NCBI RefSeq assembly: GCF_947254095.1 | Contig: NZ_CAMYBV010000002.1 | Span: 62,001 to 126,000 of the forward strand | Direction: 5' to 3' | DNA length: 64,000 nt | Origin: an uncultured Mobiluncus sp. | GTDB taxonomy: Bacteria > Actinomycetota > Actinomycetes > Actinomycetales > Actinomycetaceae | Shown: piece by piece, positions 53,203 through 60,947 of the stretch | How the letters are laid out: every line of letters begins with the position of its first letter | Numbering within the stretch: position 1 is the first letter of the stretch | Made by a program: the position numbers and the translations under genes | The notes under the pieces: model-generated | The model's database searches: none | What the model was told of the DNA's origin: nothing | The model's input: only the letters and a program-made list of their open reading frames with translations

Positions 53203-53267
53203 GCTTTTCAGGTTTTCTCACCTGCCTCGCTCCGGGTTAAACTATAGGAAAGTTGCCCGGAGCGAGG
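53196..53267 (+). promoter_or_regulatory. Hairpin sequestering the DAHP synthase ribosome binding site
   Basis: CCTCGCTCCGGG (53225-53236) and CCCGGAGCGAGG (53256-53267) pair perfectly over 12 bases with a 19-nt A+T-rich loop (TTAAACTATAGG...). The second arm includes the Shine-Dalgarno GGAGCGAGGG of the next gene and ends in GCTTTT. A smaller palindrome AAGCCTAGGCTT lies just upstream, overlapping the phosphofructokinase stop. Confidence 0.6.
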
Positions 53268-53274
53268 GCTTTTA

Positions 53275-54699
53275 ATGGCAAACACACGAAGTGGGAACGC
53301 GGAAATGGTCTTGAATACACTACGGGATTTTGAAACTGTCTGGCGTGGCGCAGCCGCTTTCCAGCAGCCGCACTATCCTGACCCAGCCAAGGTCACCGAG
53401 GTCTGTGCCGCTCTGAAACAGCGCCCGCCGCTGGTTTTTGCCGGAGAGGTCAACGAACTGCAAAACCTGATGGCACAAGCTTGTGTCGGGGAGGCTTTCG
53501 TGCTGACCGGAGGGGATTGCGCCGAAACGTTCGCGGAGTCCACAGCCGACCACCTGAAACTAAAAATTCAGACCATCCTGCAAATGGCCGTCGTTTTGGC
53601 CTACGGCGGGGGACTGCCCATCATCAAAATGGGCCGCATGGCAGGCCAATATGCCAAACCCCGCTCTTCTGACACGGAAACCCGCGACGGGGTGACTTTG
53701 GAGTCTTACCGAGGCGACGCGGTCAACGGACACGAGTTCAACGCAGAGTCGCGCACCCCCGACCCGCGCCGGCTCATGTCTTGCTACCAGTATTCCGCCG
53801 CTACGCTGAACCTGATTCGGGCGTTTACCCAGGGCGGTTACGCGGATATGCGCCGGGTCCACGAATGGAACAAAGGCTTCATGCGCAACCGGGCTTACTC
53901 GAAATTCGACGACCTGGCTACCGCGATTGACGCGGCCATGCAGTTTATGAAAGCCACCGGGGTTCCCTCGGACGCGCTGCGAACCACCGATTTTTATGCC
54001 TCACATGAAGCGCTCCTCCTAGAATACGAAAGTGCTCTGACCCGCGTGGATTCCATCAGCGGGGATCTGTACGACACCTCCGCGCACTTCTTGTGGATTG
54101 GGGAACGCACTCGTCAGGTGGACGGGGCACACGTGGCTTTGCTGTCCCAAGTGAAAAATCCGCTGGGAGTTAAGCTGGGGCCGAATTCGACTCCTGATGA
54201 CGTGAAAGGACTCGTGGAACGGTTAAACCCGGAGGGATTGGCGGGACGTTTGACTTTCATCACCCGGATGGGAGCCAGCAATATCCGGGAAAAACTTCCC
54301 CCCCTGTTGCAGGCCGGCAAAGACACCGGCACTCCTCTGGTGTGGATGTGCGATCCGATGCACGGCAACACGGTAAAGACCGGGTCGGGCTACAAAACTC
54401 GTCACTTTGAGACGATTCTGGACGAGGTGCGGGGATTTTTTGCCGCGCACGAGGCCGTGGGGACGGTTCCCGGGGGCATTCACGTGGAACTAACGGGCGA
54501 GGACGTGACCGAAATTGTTGGCGGTACGGAAACTATCGACGAATCCGCCCTTGCCAACCGTTACGAAACGTTGGTCGATCCCCGTCTAAACCACCAACAA
54601 GCCCTGGAACTGGCTTTCTTAGTGGCGCAAATGCTGGCTCAGGCAAAACCGGGAATCCAACCGGCTGACTTAGAGAACTTCCCGGCACTGGGTTTTTAA
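53275..54699 (+). CDS. aroG: 3-deoxy-7-phosphoheptulonate synthase, class II
   Basis: A 474-residue class II DAHP synthase with TGGDCAETFAESTADHLKLK near residue 82, GRMAGQYAKPRSSDTE, and HFLWIGERTRQVDGAHVALL. KTGSGYKTRHFETILDEV and GGIHVELTGEDVTEIVGG give the other metal-binding blocks. It condenses PEP and erythrose-4-phosphate, the first shikimate step. In mycobacteria aroG lies beside pknL, as here. GGAGCGAGGG stands just before ATG 53275, within a hairpin arm. Confidence 0.95.
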   Translation: MANTRSGNAEMVLNTLRDFETVWRGAAAFQQPHYPDPAKVTEVCAALKQRPPLVFAGEVNELQNLMAQACVGEAFVLTGGDCAETFAESTADHLKLKIQTILQMAVVLAYGGGLPIIKMGRMAGQYAKPRSSDTETRDGVTLESYRGDAVNGHEFNAESRTPDPRRLMSCYQYSAATLNLIRAFTQGGYADMRRVHEWNKGFMRNRAYSKFDDLATAIDAAMQFMKATGVPSDALRTTDFYASHEALLLEYESALTRVDSISGDLYDTSAHFLWIGERTRQVDGAHVALLSQVKNPLGVKLGPNSTPDDVKGLVERLNPEGLAGRLTFITRMGASNIREKLPPLLQAGKDTGTPLVWMCDPMHGNTVKTGSGYKTRHFETILDEVRGFFAAHEAVGTVPGGIHVELTGEDVTEIVGGTETIDESALANRYETLVDPRLNHQQALELAFLVAQMLAQAKPGIQPADLENFPALGF

Positions 54700-54781
54700 T
54701 CCACGCCTGTCTGGCATCGCGGCGTTGACACGGCAGTCGTTGTCGAGGGGACAGGCCTCGGTTCTCTGTGTGTGAGTGTGC

Positions 54782-56905
54782 TCAGAAGAGGGTAATCGTC
54801 ACCGTGGAGCCGACTTTTGCCTGGGTACCGGCACCAGGGTTGGAGTTCAAAACCCGCTTAGAATCCCCGAAAGTCCGTTTCACGTTCACCGTAAACCCGG
54901 CGGATTCCAGGGCGGCGCGGGCATCGCTTTCGTTTTTGCCGAAAACATTTGGTACCGCCACCATTTCCGGGCCTTTAGAAACCACCAAGGCCACCTGATC
55001 CAGTCGGTGAACTGTGGTGTTGGGAGCCACGCTTTGGCTGACGACCTTGCCTTTGGGCACACTATCCGAGAAATCTTCCGTGACCTGGGGTTGCAAACCG
55101 ACCCGGGTCAACTCGTTTTGGGCCTCCTGGCTCGGTTTACCAACCAAATCTGGCATCGAAACGGGTTGGCGGCCCTTTGAAACCGTGAACTTTACCATCG
55201 TGTTGTGCGCTACGCTGGCATTCGGAGCCGGGTCTTGCACAGAAACCTGTCCCTGGGGCACTGTGTCGTGGAAGTCCTCGCTGATCTGCGGGGCGTCAAA
55301 GCGAGCTTTTTTCACCAGCTCCAGGGCTTCCTCTCGCGTTTTCCCGGTCAAATCGGGCATTGTCAGCATCTCGACGCCCTTGGAGACAAAAATTTTCGCG
55401 GTCTGGAAACGCCCCAGCGGTTTACCGGGCGCCGGATTGGTGCGAGCCACGTTACCGGCGGGAACGTTGTCGTCGAACACGTCCACACGTTCAAAAGGCA
55501 CATCGGCAGTGGTGAGGGACTTGGCGGCGTCCGACCACTGTTGATTGACCACGTCCACCATGGGCCTAAACGAACCCGGTCCCCACATAAAGAACCAGGT
55601 CAGGATAGCCGCTAACAGGACTATGGCGCCGATTATTGCCGCAATCACGGGCCCCCGCTTCTTGTGCGGGGTGCCGGTATCGCCGTCAGTGGGCGTAACG
55701 GCGGGCGTGGTGGTGGAAGTGGAGTTCAGCGCGGACCCGGCTTTACGTTCCCGGCGGCGCTTCCACCAGGACTTGTGATGTGAGGGAGAACCGGGGGCGC
55801 CAGGTAGCGGAACTTCGTTGAGAGTTGGGGTTAGTTCCTGGTCCAAGTCTGCATCGGGGGCGCTGGGTGCCGGTGGGGTGTCCCCGCGCAGTGCCATCTC
55901 GGTAGGGTCCAGCTCGGCAATGGTTTGGTTGATCAGTTCCAGAGCGGCGTCCCCGTTCAAAGGCCGTTTGGCTGGGTCGCGGGTCGTGAGTTTCGCAATC
56001 AGGTCGTCGACTGGCTGGGGTACCCAAGGCTCGGTTTCTTTGATGTGTGGAACGTCTTGGTTCACGTGGGCGTAAGCAATCTGGATAGGAGAATCACCGG
56101 AGAACGGGGGAACTCCAGCCAAGAGCTCAAAAAGCATGATGCCGGTCGCGTAAACGTCCACGCGGGAATCCGCGGCGGCCCCCGAGACGGTCTCGGGAGA
56201 CAGGTACGCTACCGTCCCCAAGATTGAGCCGGTGGTGGCAGCGGTGACTTCGGAGGCGGCGCGCGCCAAACCAAAATCGGCGACCTTTACCTGGCCGGGT
56301 TCCGGCAACAGCACGTTTTCTGGCTTCACATCGCGGTGAATCAGCCCGGAGCGGTGGGCGGCGGCCAGGGCTTGGAGGATTTCTTTGGTGATTTTGAGGG
56401 CTTCGCCTACCGGCAGGCACCCCTGCGAACGCAGGTAAGTACGCAGGTTAGGGCCCTTTACCAGTTCCATCACCAGGTAGCTAGAGCCCTGGGCGCTGCC
56501 CTGGTCATACACCGCGACCACACCGGGATGGGTCAGCTTAGCTGCCGCTCGAGCCTCGCGGCGGAACCGGGCCACAAAGTCCGCGGACTCCGCTAGGTGG
56601 GGATACATAATTTTCAAAGCTACCGGCCGGTCCAGGCGCGTGTCTCGTGCCCGGTACACGGTAGCCATCCCGCCGCGGGCAATTCGTTTTTCGATGACAT
56701 AACGGGCATCAATAGTCTGTCCCACCAAGCGATCCGGCGGATTCTGCGGAACCTGAGGAGCTGCGGGAGTGGACTGGGCAGGCGGGAAAGAATCGGGCAT
56801 ATTGCCGTTAGAGTGACGTCCCGTGGAAGTTGGTTTTGGCGCCGGCACCGCGGTCGTGGCTCCGGTACCGTCAAAATTTTCCTTTTCTGCGTCACTCACG
56901 CCCAA
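54782..56905 (-). CDS. pknL: Serine/threonine protein kinase with PASTA repeats (PknL-like)
   Basis: A 707-residue receptor kinase. Residues 1-65 are Pro/Thr-rich. The kinase domain (about 70-330) has RIARGGMATVYRARD, VALKIM, LIHRDVKPENVLL, VADFGLARA and GTVAYLSPETV. A juxtamembrane disordered region precedes one membrane helix (about 420-442), then four PASTA repeats (about 445-707; SKGVEMLTMPDLTGKTREEA, SKGRQPVSMPDLVGKPSQEA, SKGPEMVAVPNVFGKNESDA). PASTA domains sense peptidoglycan or lipid II. PknL is favoured over PknB because of the Rv2175c-like and DAHP synthase neighbours. The start (TTG 56905, or GTG 56899) lacks a ribosome site, suggesting leaderless translation. Confidence 0.9.
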   Translation of the reverse strand: MGVSDAEKENFDGTGATTAVPAPKPTSTGRHSNGNMPDSFPPAQSTPAAPQVPQNPPDRLVGQTIDARYVIEKRIARGGMATVYRARDTRLDRPVALKIMYPHLAESADFVARFRREARAAAKLTHPGVVAVYDQGSAQGSSYLVMELVKGPNLRTYLRSQGCLPVGEALKITKEILQALAAAHRSGLIHRDVKPENVLLPEPGQVKVADFGLARAASEVTAATTGSILGTVAYLSPETVSGAAADSRVDVYATGIMLFELLAGVPPFSGDSPIQIAYAHVNQDVPHIKETEPWVPQPVDDLIAKLTTRDPAKRPLNGDAALELINQTIAELDPTEMALRGDTPPAPSAPDADLDQELTPTLNEVPLPGAPGSPSHHKSWWKRRRERKAGSALNSTSTTTPAVTPTDGDTGTPHKKRGPVIAAIIGAIVLLAAILTWFFMWGPGSFRPMVDVVNQQWSDAAKSLTTADVPFERVDVFDDNVPAGNVARTNPAPGKPLGRFQTAKIFVSKGVEMLTMPDLTGKTREEALELVKKARFDAPQISEDFHDTVPQGQVSVQDPAPNASVAHNTMVKFTVSKGRQPVSMPDLVGKPSQEAQNELTRVGLQPQVTEDFSDSVPKGKVVSQSVAPNTTVHRLDQVALVVSKGPEMVAVPNVFGKNESDARAALESAGFTVNVKRTFGDSKRVLNSNPGAGTQAKVGSTVTITLF

Positions 56906-56959
56906 AAGTCTAGGTTAAATTGCTCGGTATTTCTGTGTCCCTCCCCGTGATGCGTCGCT

Positions 56960-56979
56960 TTTTGCATTAGTTTTGCATT
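56960..56979 (+). promoter_or_regulatory. Direct repeat at the start of the Rv2175c-like gene
   Basis: TTTTGCATT occurs at 56960-56968 and 56971-56979, one helical turn (11 bases) apart, with the second copy abutting the GTG at 56980. No ribosome site is present, so the message is probably leaderless and the repeat may be an operator. Confidence 0.35.
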
Positions 56980-57351
56980 GTGAGTGAAATCTGGAAGGAA
57001 TATAACTGGCTGACTATCAATGAAGCGGCGGCTTATCTGGGCGTGGAGGCGAAAGTCATTCGCTCTTGGCTGAAAGATGTATCCCTGCTGGCCCTGGCGT
57101 CGCCAGAGGACGGAAAGCTGCGTATTCCCCAGGTTTTCCTGGTGGCTGCAGAGTCTGAAGGGGCTTACCGCGGCCCGCTGGAGGTCTTACGCGGCACGCT
57201 GATTCTGTTGCGTGACGGCGGATTCAGCGATGCCGAAGCGATGAACTGGATACTCAGCGAGGACGACAGCCTGGGGGACACCCCGTTGAACGCGTTGCGG
57301 GCGGGACGCAAGAAAGCTGTGCGCCGCGTGGCGGGAGCCTTAGCTCTCTAG
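56980..57351 (+). CDS. Rv2175c-like DNA-binding protein
   Basis: A 123-residue protein with a winged-helix-like N-terminus (WLTINEAAAYLGVEAKVIRS, residues about 10-30) and a C-terminal block RGTLILLRDGGFSDAEAMNW, DTPLNALRAGRKKAVRRVA. This matches the actinobacterial Rv2175c family. In Mycobacterium tuberculosis Rv2175c is phosphorylated by PknL, which lowers its DNA binding. Here it is divergent from the PknL-like gene by 74 bases, and the same pairing supports the regulatory link. GTG 56980 is the start. Confidence 0.87.
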   Translation: MSEIWKEYNWLTINEAAAYLGVEAKVIRSWLKDVSLLALASPEDGKLRIPQVFLVAAESEGAYRGPLEVLRGTLILLRDGGFSDAEAMNWILSEDDSLGDTPLNALRAGRKKAVRRVAGALAL

Positions 57352-58433
57352 TTGGCGCGGTTCACCAGGGAGGACCCGAAAGCCGCGAGCTGCCGTTTCA
57401 CTTCCGTGTCGCACGGCATGGCGTCAAGGTATCTCTGTGATTGTTCCAGATGCTCATTCATCAGGTCGGAAATGGCGCGTCGTGCTCCGGAACCGGTGAT
57501 GATGGCGCAAATGTTGTCAATGATAGGCGGAGTTAAGTCCGGCGCCCCCCAGTAGCGCATCAAGTAATCCCGTCCCTGATCGTCTGTCATTTCCCAAGCG
57601 AGGGCGAGTTGTACCGTGCGTTTGCCAGAACGAATATCATCGCCGGCCGGTTTTCCGGTCAGTTCTTGATCGCCAAAAATTCCCAAATCATCATCGCGCA
57701 ACTGGTAAGCCACACCCAAGGGAGTGGCGAACCCCTCCAACTGTTCTATCAGGGAATCGCTGGCCCCCCGCAGCGCGGCCCCCAGCAACAGCGGTATCAC
57801 CACTGAGTAACGCGCGGTCTTGTGCTTGATAATCTCCATAGCGTCTTCTTGGCGCGGCGGCAGATTGGGCGAAATCTCGCGAGTTTCAGCGGAAAGGTCG
57901 AGAAACTGTCCATAAGCAACTTCAGCTTGCATAGAGACATAAAAATCGCAGGCCCTCTGGGAATTCTCATTAGAGAGCGTGCTGATGGACTTGGAGAAGT
58001 AAGAGTTTGCTGCCGCATAGAGCAAATCGCCCCAGAGAATGGCCGCAAACTCGCCGAAGCGAGGTCCGCCCGAGAGCAGAGAAGTCATAAACGCGATTTG
58101 TGCTGAGGGCAGGCCGCGGCGTTTCATCGCTTCATCGATGATGTCGTCATGAACTAGGGCCGAAGCCTGGAACAGTTCGAGGCTGGCGCCCAAGTCCAGA
58201 AGTTGGTCGGGAATCTCGTCGGATTTGAGGGGGCCAGCGGCGCTAATCCACCCCATGTAGGCGGCGATAGCCCGAAAACGTTTGCCGCGGTTCAGCAATC
58301 CGATAGTGGGTGCGGAAAACTCGTCAAGCTGCGTGGTGGTGAGGGCTTTGCTGGTGCAATATTTCCACGGTTCAGCTAGGCGGGCGCCGACACCGGAGCG
58401 CACTTCAGCTATCAGGGAAATTTCCTCGAGCAT
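57348..58433 (-). CDS. Polyprenyl diphosphate synthase (IdsA2-like)
   Basis: A 361-residue trans-prenyltransferase. The first aspartate-rich motif is HDDIIDEAMKRRG (about residue 99) and the second is QLRDDDLGIFGD (about 246), followed by GKPAGDDIRSGKRTVQLALA. It condenses isopentenyl diphosphate onto allylic diphosphates to make C15-C20 or longer chains for quinones and lipid carriers. It overlaps the Rv2175c-like stop by 4 bases, convergent. In mycobacteria idsA2 (Rv2173) lies in the same neighbourhood. The chain length cannot be read. Confidence 0.9.
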   Translation of the reverse strand: MLEEISLIAEVRSGVGARLAEPWKYCTSKALTTTQLDEFSAPTIGLLNRGKRFRAIAAYMGWISAAGPLKSDEIPDQLLDLGASLELFQASALVHDDIIDEAMKRRGLPSAQIAFMTSLLSGGPRFGEFAAILWGDLLYAAANSYFSKSISTLSNENSQRACDFYVSMQAEVAYGQFLDLSAETREISPNLPPRQEDAMEIIKHKTARYSVVIPLLLGAALRGASDSLIEQLEGFATPLGVAYQLRDDDLGIFGDQELTGKPAGDDIRSGKRTVQLALAWEMTDDQGRDYLMRYWGAPDLTPPIIDNICAIITGSGARRAISDLMNEHLEQSQRYLDAMPCDTEVKRQLAAFGSSLVNRAN

Positions 58434-58477
58434 GACCTAAATTTACCATGTCACAGGGAATTTTGTTAGTATGAAAT

Positions 58478-58483
58478 TATAAT
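58478..58483 (+). promoter_or_regulatory. Consensus -10 element of the sigma factor gene
   Basis: A perfect TATAAT at 58478-58483, about 48 bases before the coding start. No good -35 is seen at 16-18 bases, so the promoter may rely on an activator or an extended element. Confidence 0.5.
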
Positions 58484-58530
58484 TGTGCCTTGTACGTTTT
58501 GAAACAATCCCTCAATGCGAAAGGTTCTCG

Positions 58531-60381
58531 GTGTCTACCAGCAAAAAGACCATTGAAAATCAAGGCGAAACCACCTCTGTAACCACTCGTAAGACTGCCA
58601 GTAAGGCGGCAGCGGGCACCAAGACTGGTTCCACCACTCGGAAAGCTGCCACCAAGTCTGCGGCGGCGAAAAAAACTTCGACGAGTACGAAAACTTCAAG
58701 CAAATCTTCGGTGAAGACCAAAGCCGCAGCCAGCACCAAGAGCGCGGCAAAGACCACTAAGGCGACCGCGAAGACGAGTGCCAAGACTACAGCGCCAAAG
58801 ACTGCCAAGACTACGGCGAAAACGACCACCCGGACTTCTGTGAAAGCGACAACCGGAACCACCGCGAAGGCTGGCACGAAAACTTCCGCTAAGACCACCG
58901 CGAAGACGACCACCCGGACTTCTGCGAAAGCACCCGCCAAGGCCACTACAAAAACCACGGCAAAAACTGGTGGGAAAACCGCTGCCAAGACGAAACCGGC
59001 TGCGGCGGCTGAAAAAACCCCGGCACGTAAGCCTCGGGCCACCAAGGCCAGCGCCAAACCGGCTAGCAAGGGCACGAAGAGCGGGAAATCGGCAAAGGAT
59101 CAGGAACTGCTCGAAGATTCCTTGGAATCGCTGGCACCCGACGCTGAGAACGAAGCCGACATCGAGGACGAATCCGATGAAAAGGAAAGCGAGCCGGACG
59201 AAGGCGAACTGGAAGACACCGAAATCGACGATGAGGACTTGGAAAACCTAGAGGGCGACGACGAAGACTCAGACGACGCCGAGGAATCCGAGGAAACGGA
59301 AGACGCTGAGGAATCTGAGGACGGCGAGGACGATGATTCCCGCGGGGAAAAGTCGAAAGACAGCGAAACCAAGTCGGGCGCTAAAGCCAAGGCTTCGACC
59401 AGCGCGGAGTACACGCTTTCAGAGAAGGACGACACGGACGAACCGGCTCAAAAAGTAACCGTGGCCGGGGCGACTTCTGACCCGGTAAAGGACTACTTAA
59501 AGCAAATCGGTAAGGTCGCGCTGCTGAACGCGGAACAGGAAGTGGACCTGTCCAAGCGGATTGAGGCCGGGCTGTACGCCGACCACCTGCTGAAAACCAG
59601 CCAGGAAACCATGACTCCGAAACAGATTCGGGAACTGCACTACGTGGTTCAAGACGGGCAAATGGCAAAGAATCACCTGCTGGAGGCGAACCTGCGGCTG
59701 GTGGTAGCCCTGGCAAAGAAATATACCGGGCGCGGTATGTTGTTCCTTGACTTGATTCAAGAGGGCAACCTGGGTCTGATTCGCGCGGTGGAAAAGTTCG
59801 ATTATTCCAAAGGGTATAAATTCTCGACCTATGCCACCTGGTGGATTCGACAGGCCATCACCCGTGCCATGGCGGATCAGGCGCGCACCATCCGGATCCC
59901 CGTACACATGGTGGAAGTCATTAATAAGCTGGCCCGTGTCCAGCGCCAAATGCTGCAGGATTTGGGACGCGAACCCACCCCGGACGAACTGGCGCAAGAG
60001 CTCGAGATGACCCCGGAAAAGGTCGTGGAAGTCCAGAAATACGGTCGCGAGCCGATTTCGTTGCACACCCCGCTGGGTGAGGACGGCGACTCCGAATTCG
60101 GGGATTTGATTGAAGATTCCGAAGCGGTGGTTCCCGCCGACGCGGTCAGCTTCATGATGCTCCAAGAACAGTTGCAGCGCGTTTTGGACACCTTGAGTGA
60201 GCGTGAATCTGGCGTTATTGCCATGCGTTTCGGCCTCAAAGACGGCCAACCGAAGACCTTGGACGAAATCGGGCGCCGCTACGGGGTCACTCGCGAGCGT
60301 ATCCGCCAGATCGAGGCCAAGACAATGTCCAAGCTGCGCCACCCGGCGCGGTCCCAATCTTTGCGTGATTACTTGAACTAA
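58531..60381 (+). CDS. sigA: Principal RNA polymerase sigma factor (SigA/HrdB type)
   Basis: GTG 58531 with GAAAGG upstream gives 616 residues; the longer frame from 58483 overlaps the promoter -10. Residues 1-195 are Lys/Thr/Ala-rich, with repeating [14 protein letters not shown] units, then 200-300 are highly acidic ([20 protein letters not shown]). Conserved sigma-70 regions follow: 1.2 ([20 protein letters not shown]), 2 ([59 protein letters not shown]), 3 ([16 protein letters not shown]) and 4.2 ([14 protein letters not shown] segment [19 protein letters not shown]). It directs transcription of housekeeping genes. Confidence 0.95.
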   Translation: MSTSKKTIENQGETTSVTTRKTASKAAAGTKTGSTTRKAATKSAAAKKTSTSTKTSSKSSVKTKAAASTKSAAKTTKATAKTSAKTTAPKTAKTTAKTTTRTSVKATTGTTAKAGTKTSAKTTAKTTTRTSAKAPAKATTKTTAKTGGKTAAKTKPAAAAEKTPARKPRATKASAKPASKGTKSGKSAKDQELLEDSLESLAPDAENEADIEDESDEKESEPDEGELEDTEIDDEDLENLEGDDEDSDDAEESEETEDAEESEDGEDDDSRGEKSKDSETKSGAKAKASTSAEYTLSEKDDTDEPAQKVTVAGATSDPVKDYLKQIGKVALLNAEQEVDLSKRIEAGLYADHLLKTSQETMTPKQIRELHYVVQDGQMAKNHLLEANLRLVVALAKKYTGRGMLFLDLIQEGNLGLIRAVEKFDYSKGYKFSTYATWWIRQAITRAMADQARTIRIPVHMVEVINKLARVQRQMLQDLGREPTPDELAQELEMTPEKVVEVQKYGREPISLHTPLGEDGDSEFGDLIEDSEAVVPADAVSFMMLQEQLQRVLDTLSERESGVIAMRFGLKDGQPKTLDEIGRRYGVTRERIRQIEAKTMSKLRHPARSQSLRDYLN

Positions 60382-60431
60382 TAGCGACCTGTGCCATCCT
60401 GGTTCGGGTTGTGTTTGTGGATAAAGGGTGG

Positions 60432-60478
60432 GATTTGGGGGGTAGCTGCCATTATTGGCAGCTACAGCCCAAATCTCC
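60432..60478 (+). terminator. Probable sigma factor terminator or structured 3' end
   Basis: GTAGCTGCCA (60442-60451) pairs with TGGCAGCTAC (60456-60465). An outer GATTTGGG/CCCAAATC stem extends it. There is no clear T-run, so the function as terminator is uncertain. Confidence 0.5.
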
Positions 60479-60541
60479 CTAGTTATCCACGCTGACGGTG
60501 CCCTGAGCTTCTCTAAAGAGTTGGGATAAAAACTATTTAAA

Positions 60542-60575
60542 CGCGTCGGTGTGCCATATATGGCACACCGACGCG
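60542..60575. repeat. 34-bp perfect palindrome
   Basis: The left half-site is CGCGTCGGTGTGCCATA (60542-60558) and the right half is its exact reverse complement, with no loop. A+T-rich flanks lie on both sides. It resembles a dimeric protein-binding site or cruciform rather than a terminator. Confidence 0.6.
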
Positions 60576-60947
60576 AATTAATAGGTTTAAGCGTGCTGGT
60601 CGGGAACCTCGGGGTGTAAAACTGGGCGAATGTGGTGGTGGGTGGTGTGCGGGTGGGCGCTTCGTCGCGGGGGGTGCTCGCGAGAGGCGGTAGGGGGAGT
60701 GCCCCCTCGCGTTTTGCGCGACTATTGTCGCAAAACGCTCACCGGTCTCTCGCTGAGTCGCCCCCTGCTCCGGTCGCGCCCGACGCCCTGGTTCGGCATG
60801 CGTGTGGTGGTGTTCGCTGGTGGTGAACAGCGTGCGGGGGGGGGTGTTAATGGAAGGATTAATGTGTTGTGCCGCTGTGTGCAGTAGCTATGGGTCTACT
60901 GGGCGGGCGGCTGTGATTTTTCTGGTTTCTTTTGGAAAGGATATGGC

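Larger units (their letters stand above)
60382..60947. other. Long non-coding, highly structured region
   Basis: About 570 bases between the sigma factor and the cell-wall-binding gene. It holds a long hairpin (60432-60478), a 34-bp perfect palindrome (60542-60575), then about 300 bases of G-rich sequence with further inverted repeats (GGGGG/CCCCC near 60694-60707 and GTTTTGCG/GTCGCAAAAC near 60713-60738). Frames here (for example 60630-60887) are G-rich and lack a ribosome site, so I call no gene. It may encode an RNA or be a repeat element. Confidence 0.5.

Noticed and set aside
59497..60357. A 286-codon frame antisense to the sigma factor
   Set aside because: It is a shadow of conserved sigma regions 2-4, with no ribosome site.
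60630..60887. An 85-codon frame in the G-rich region
   Set aside because: Composition reflects G runs, there is no ribosome site and another frame is open over the same bases.
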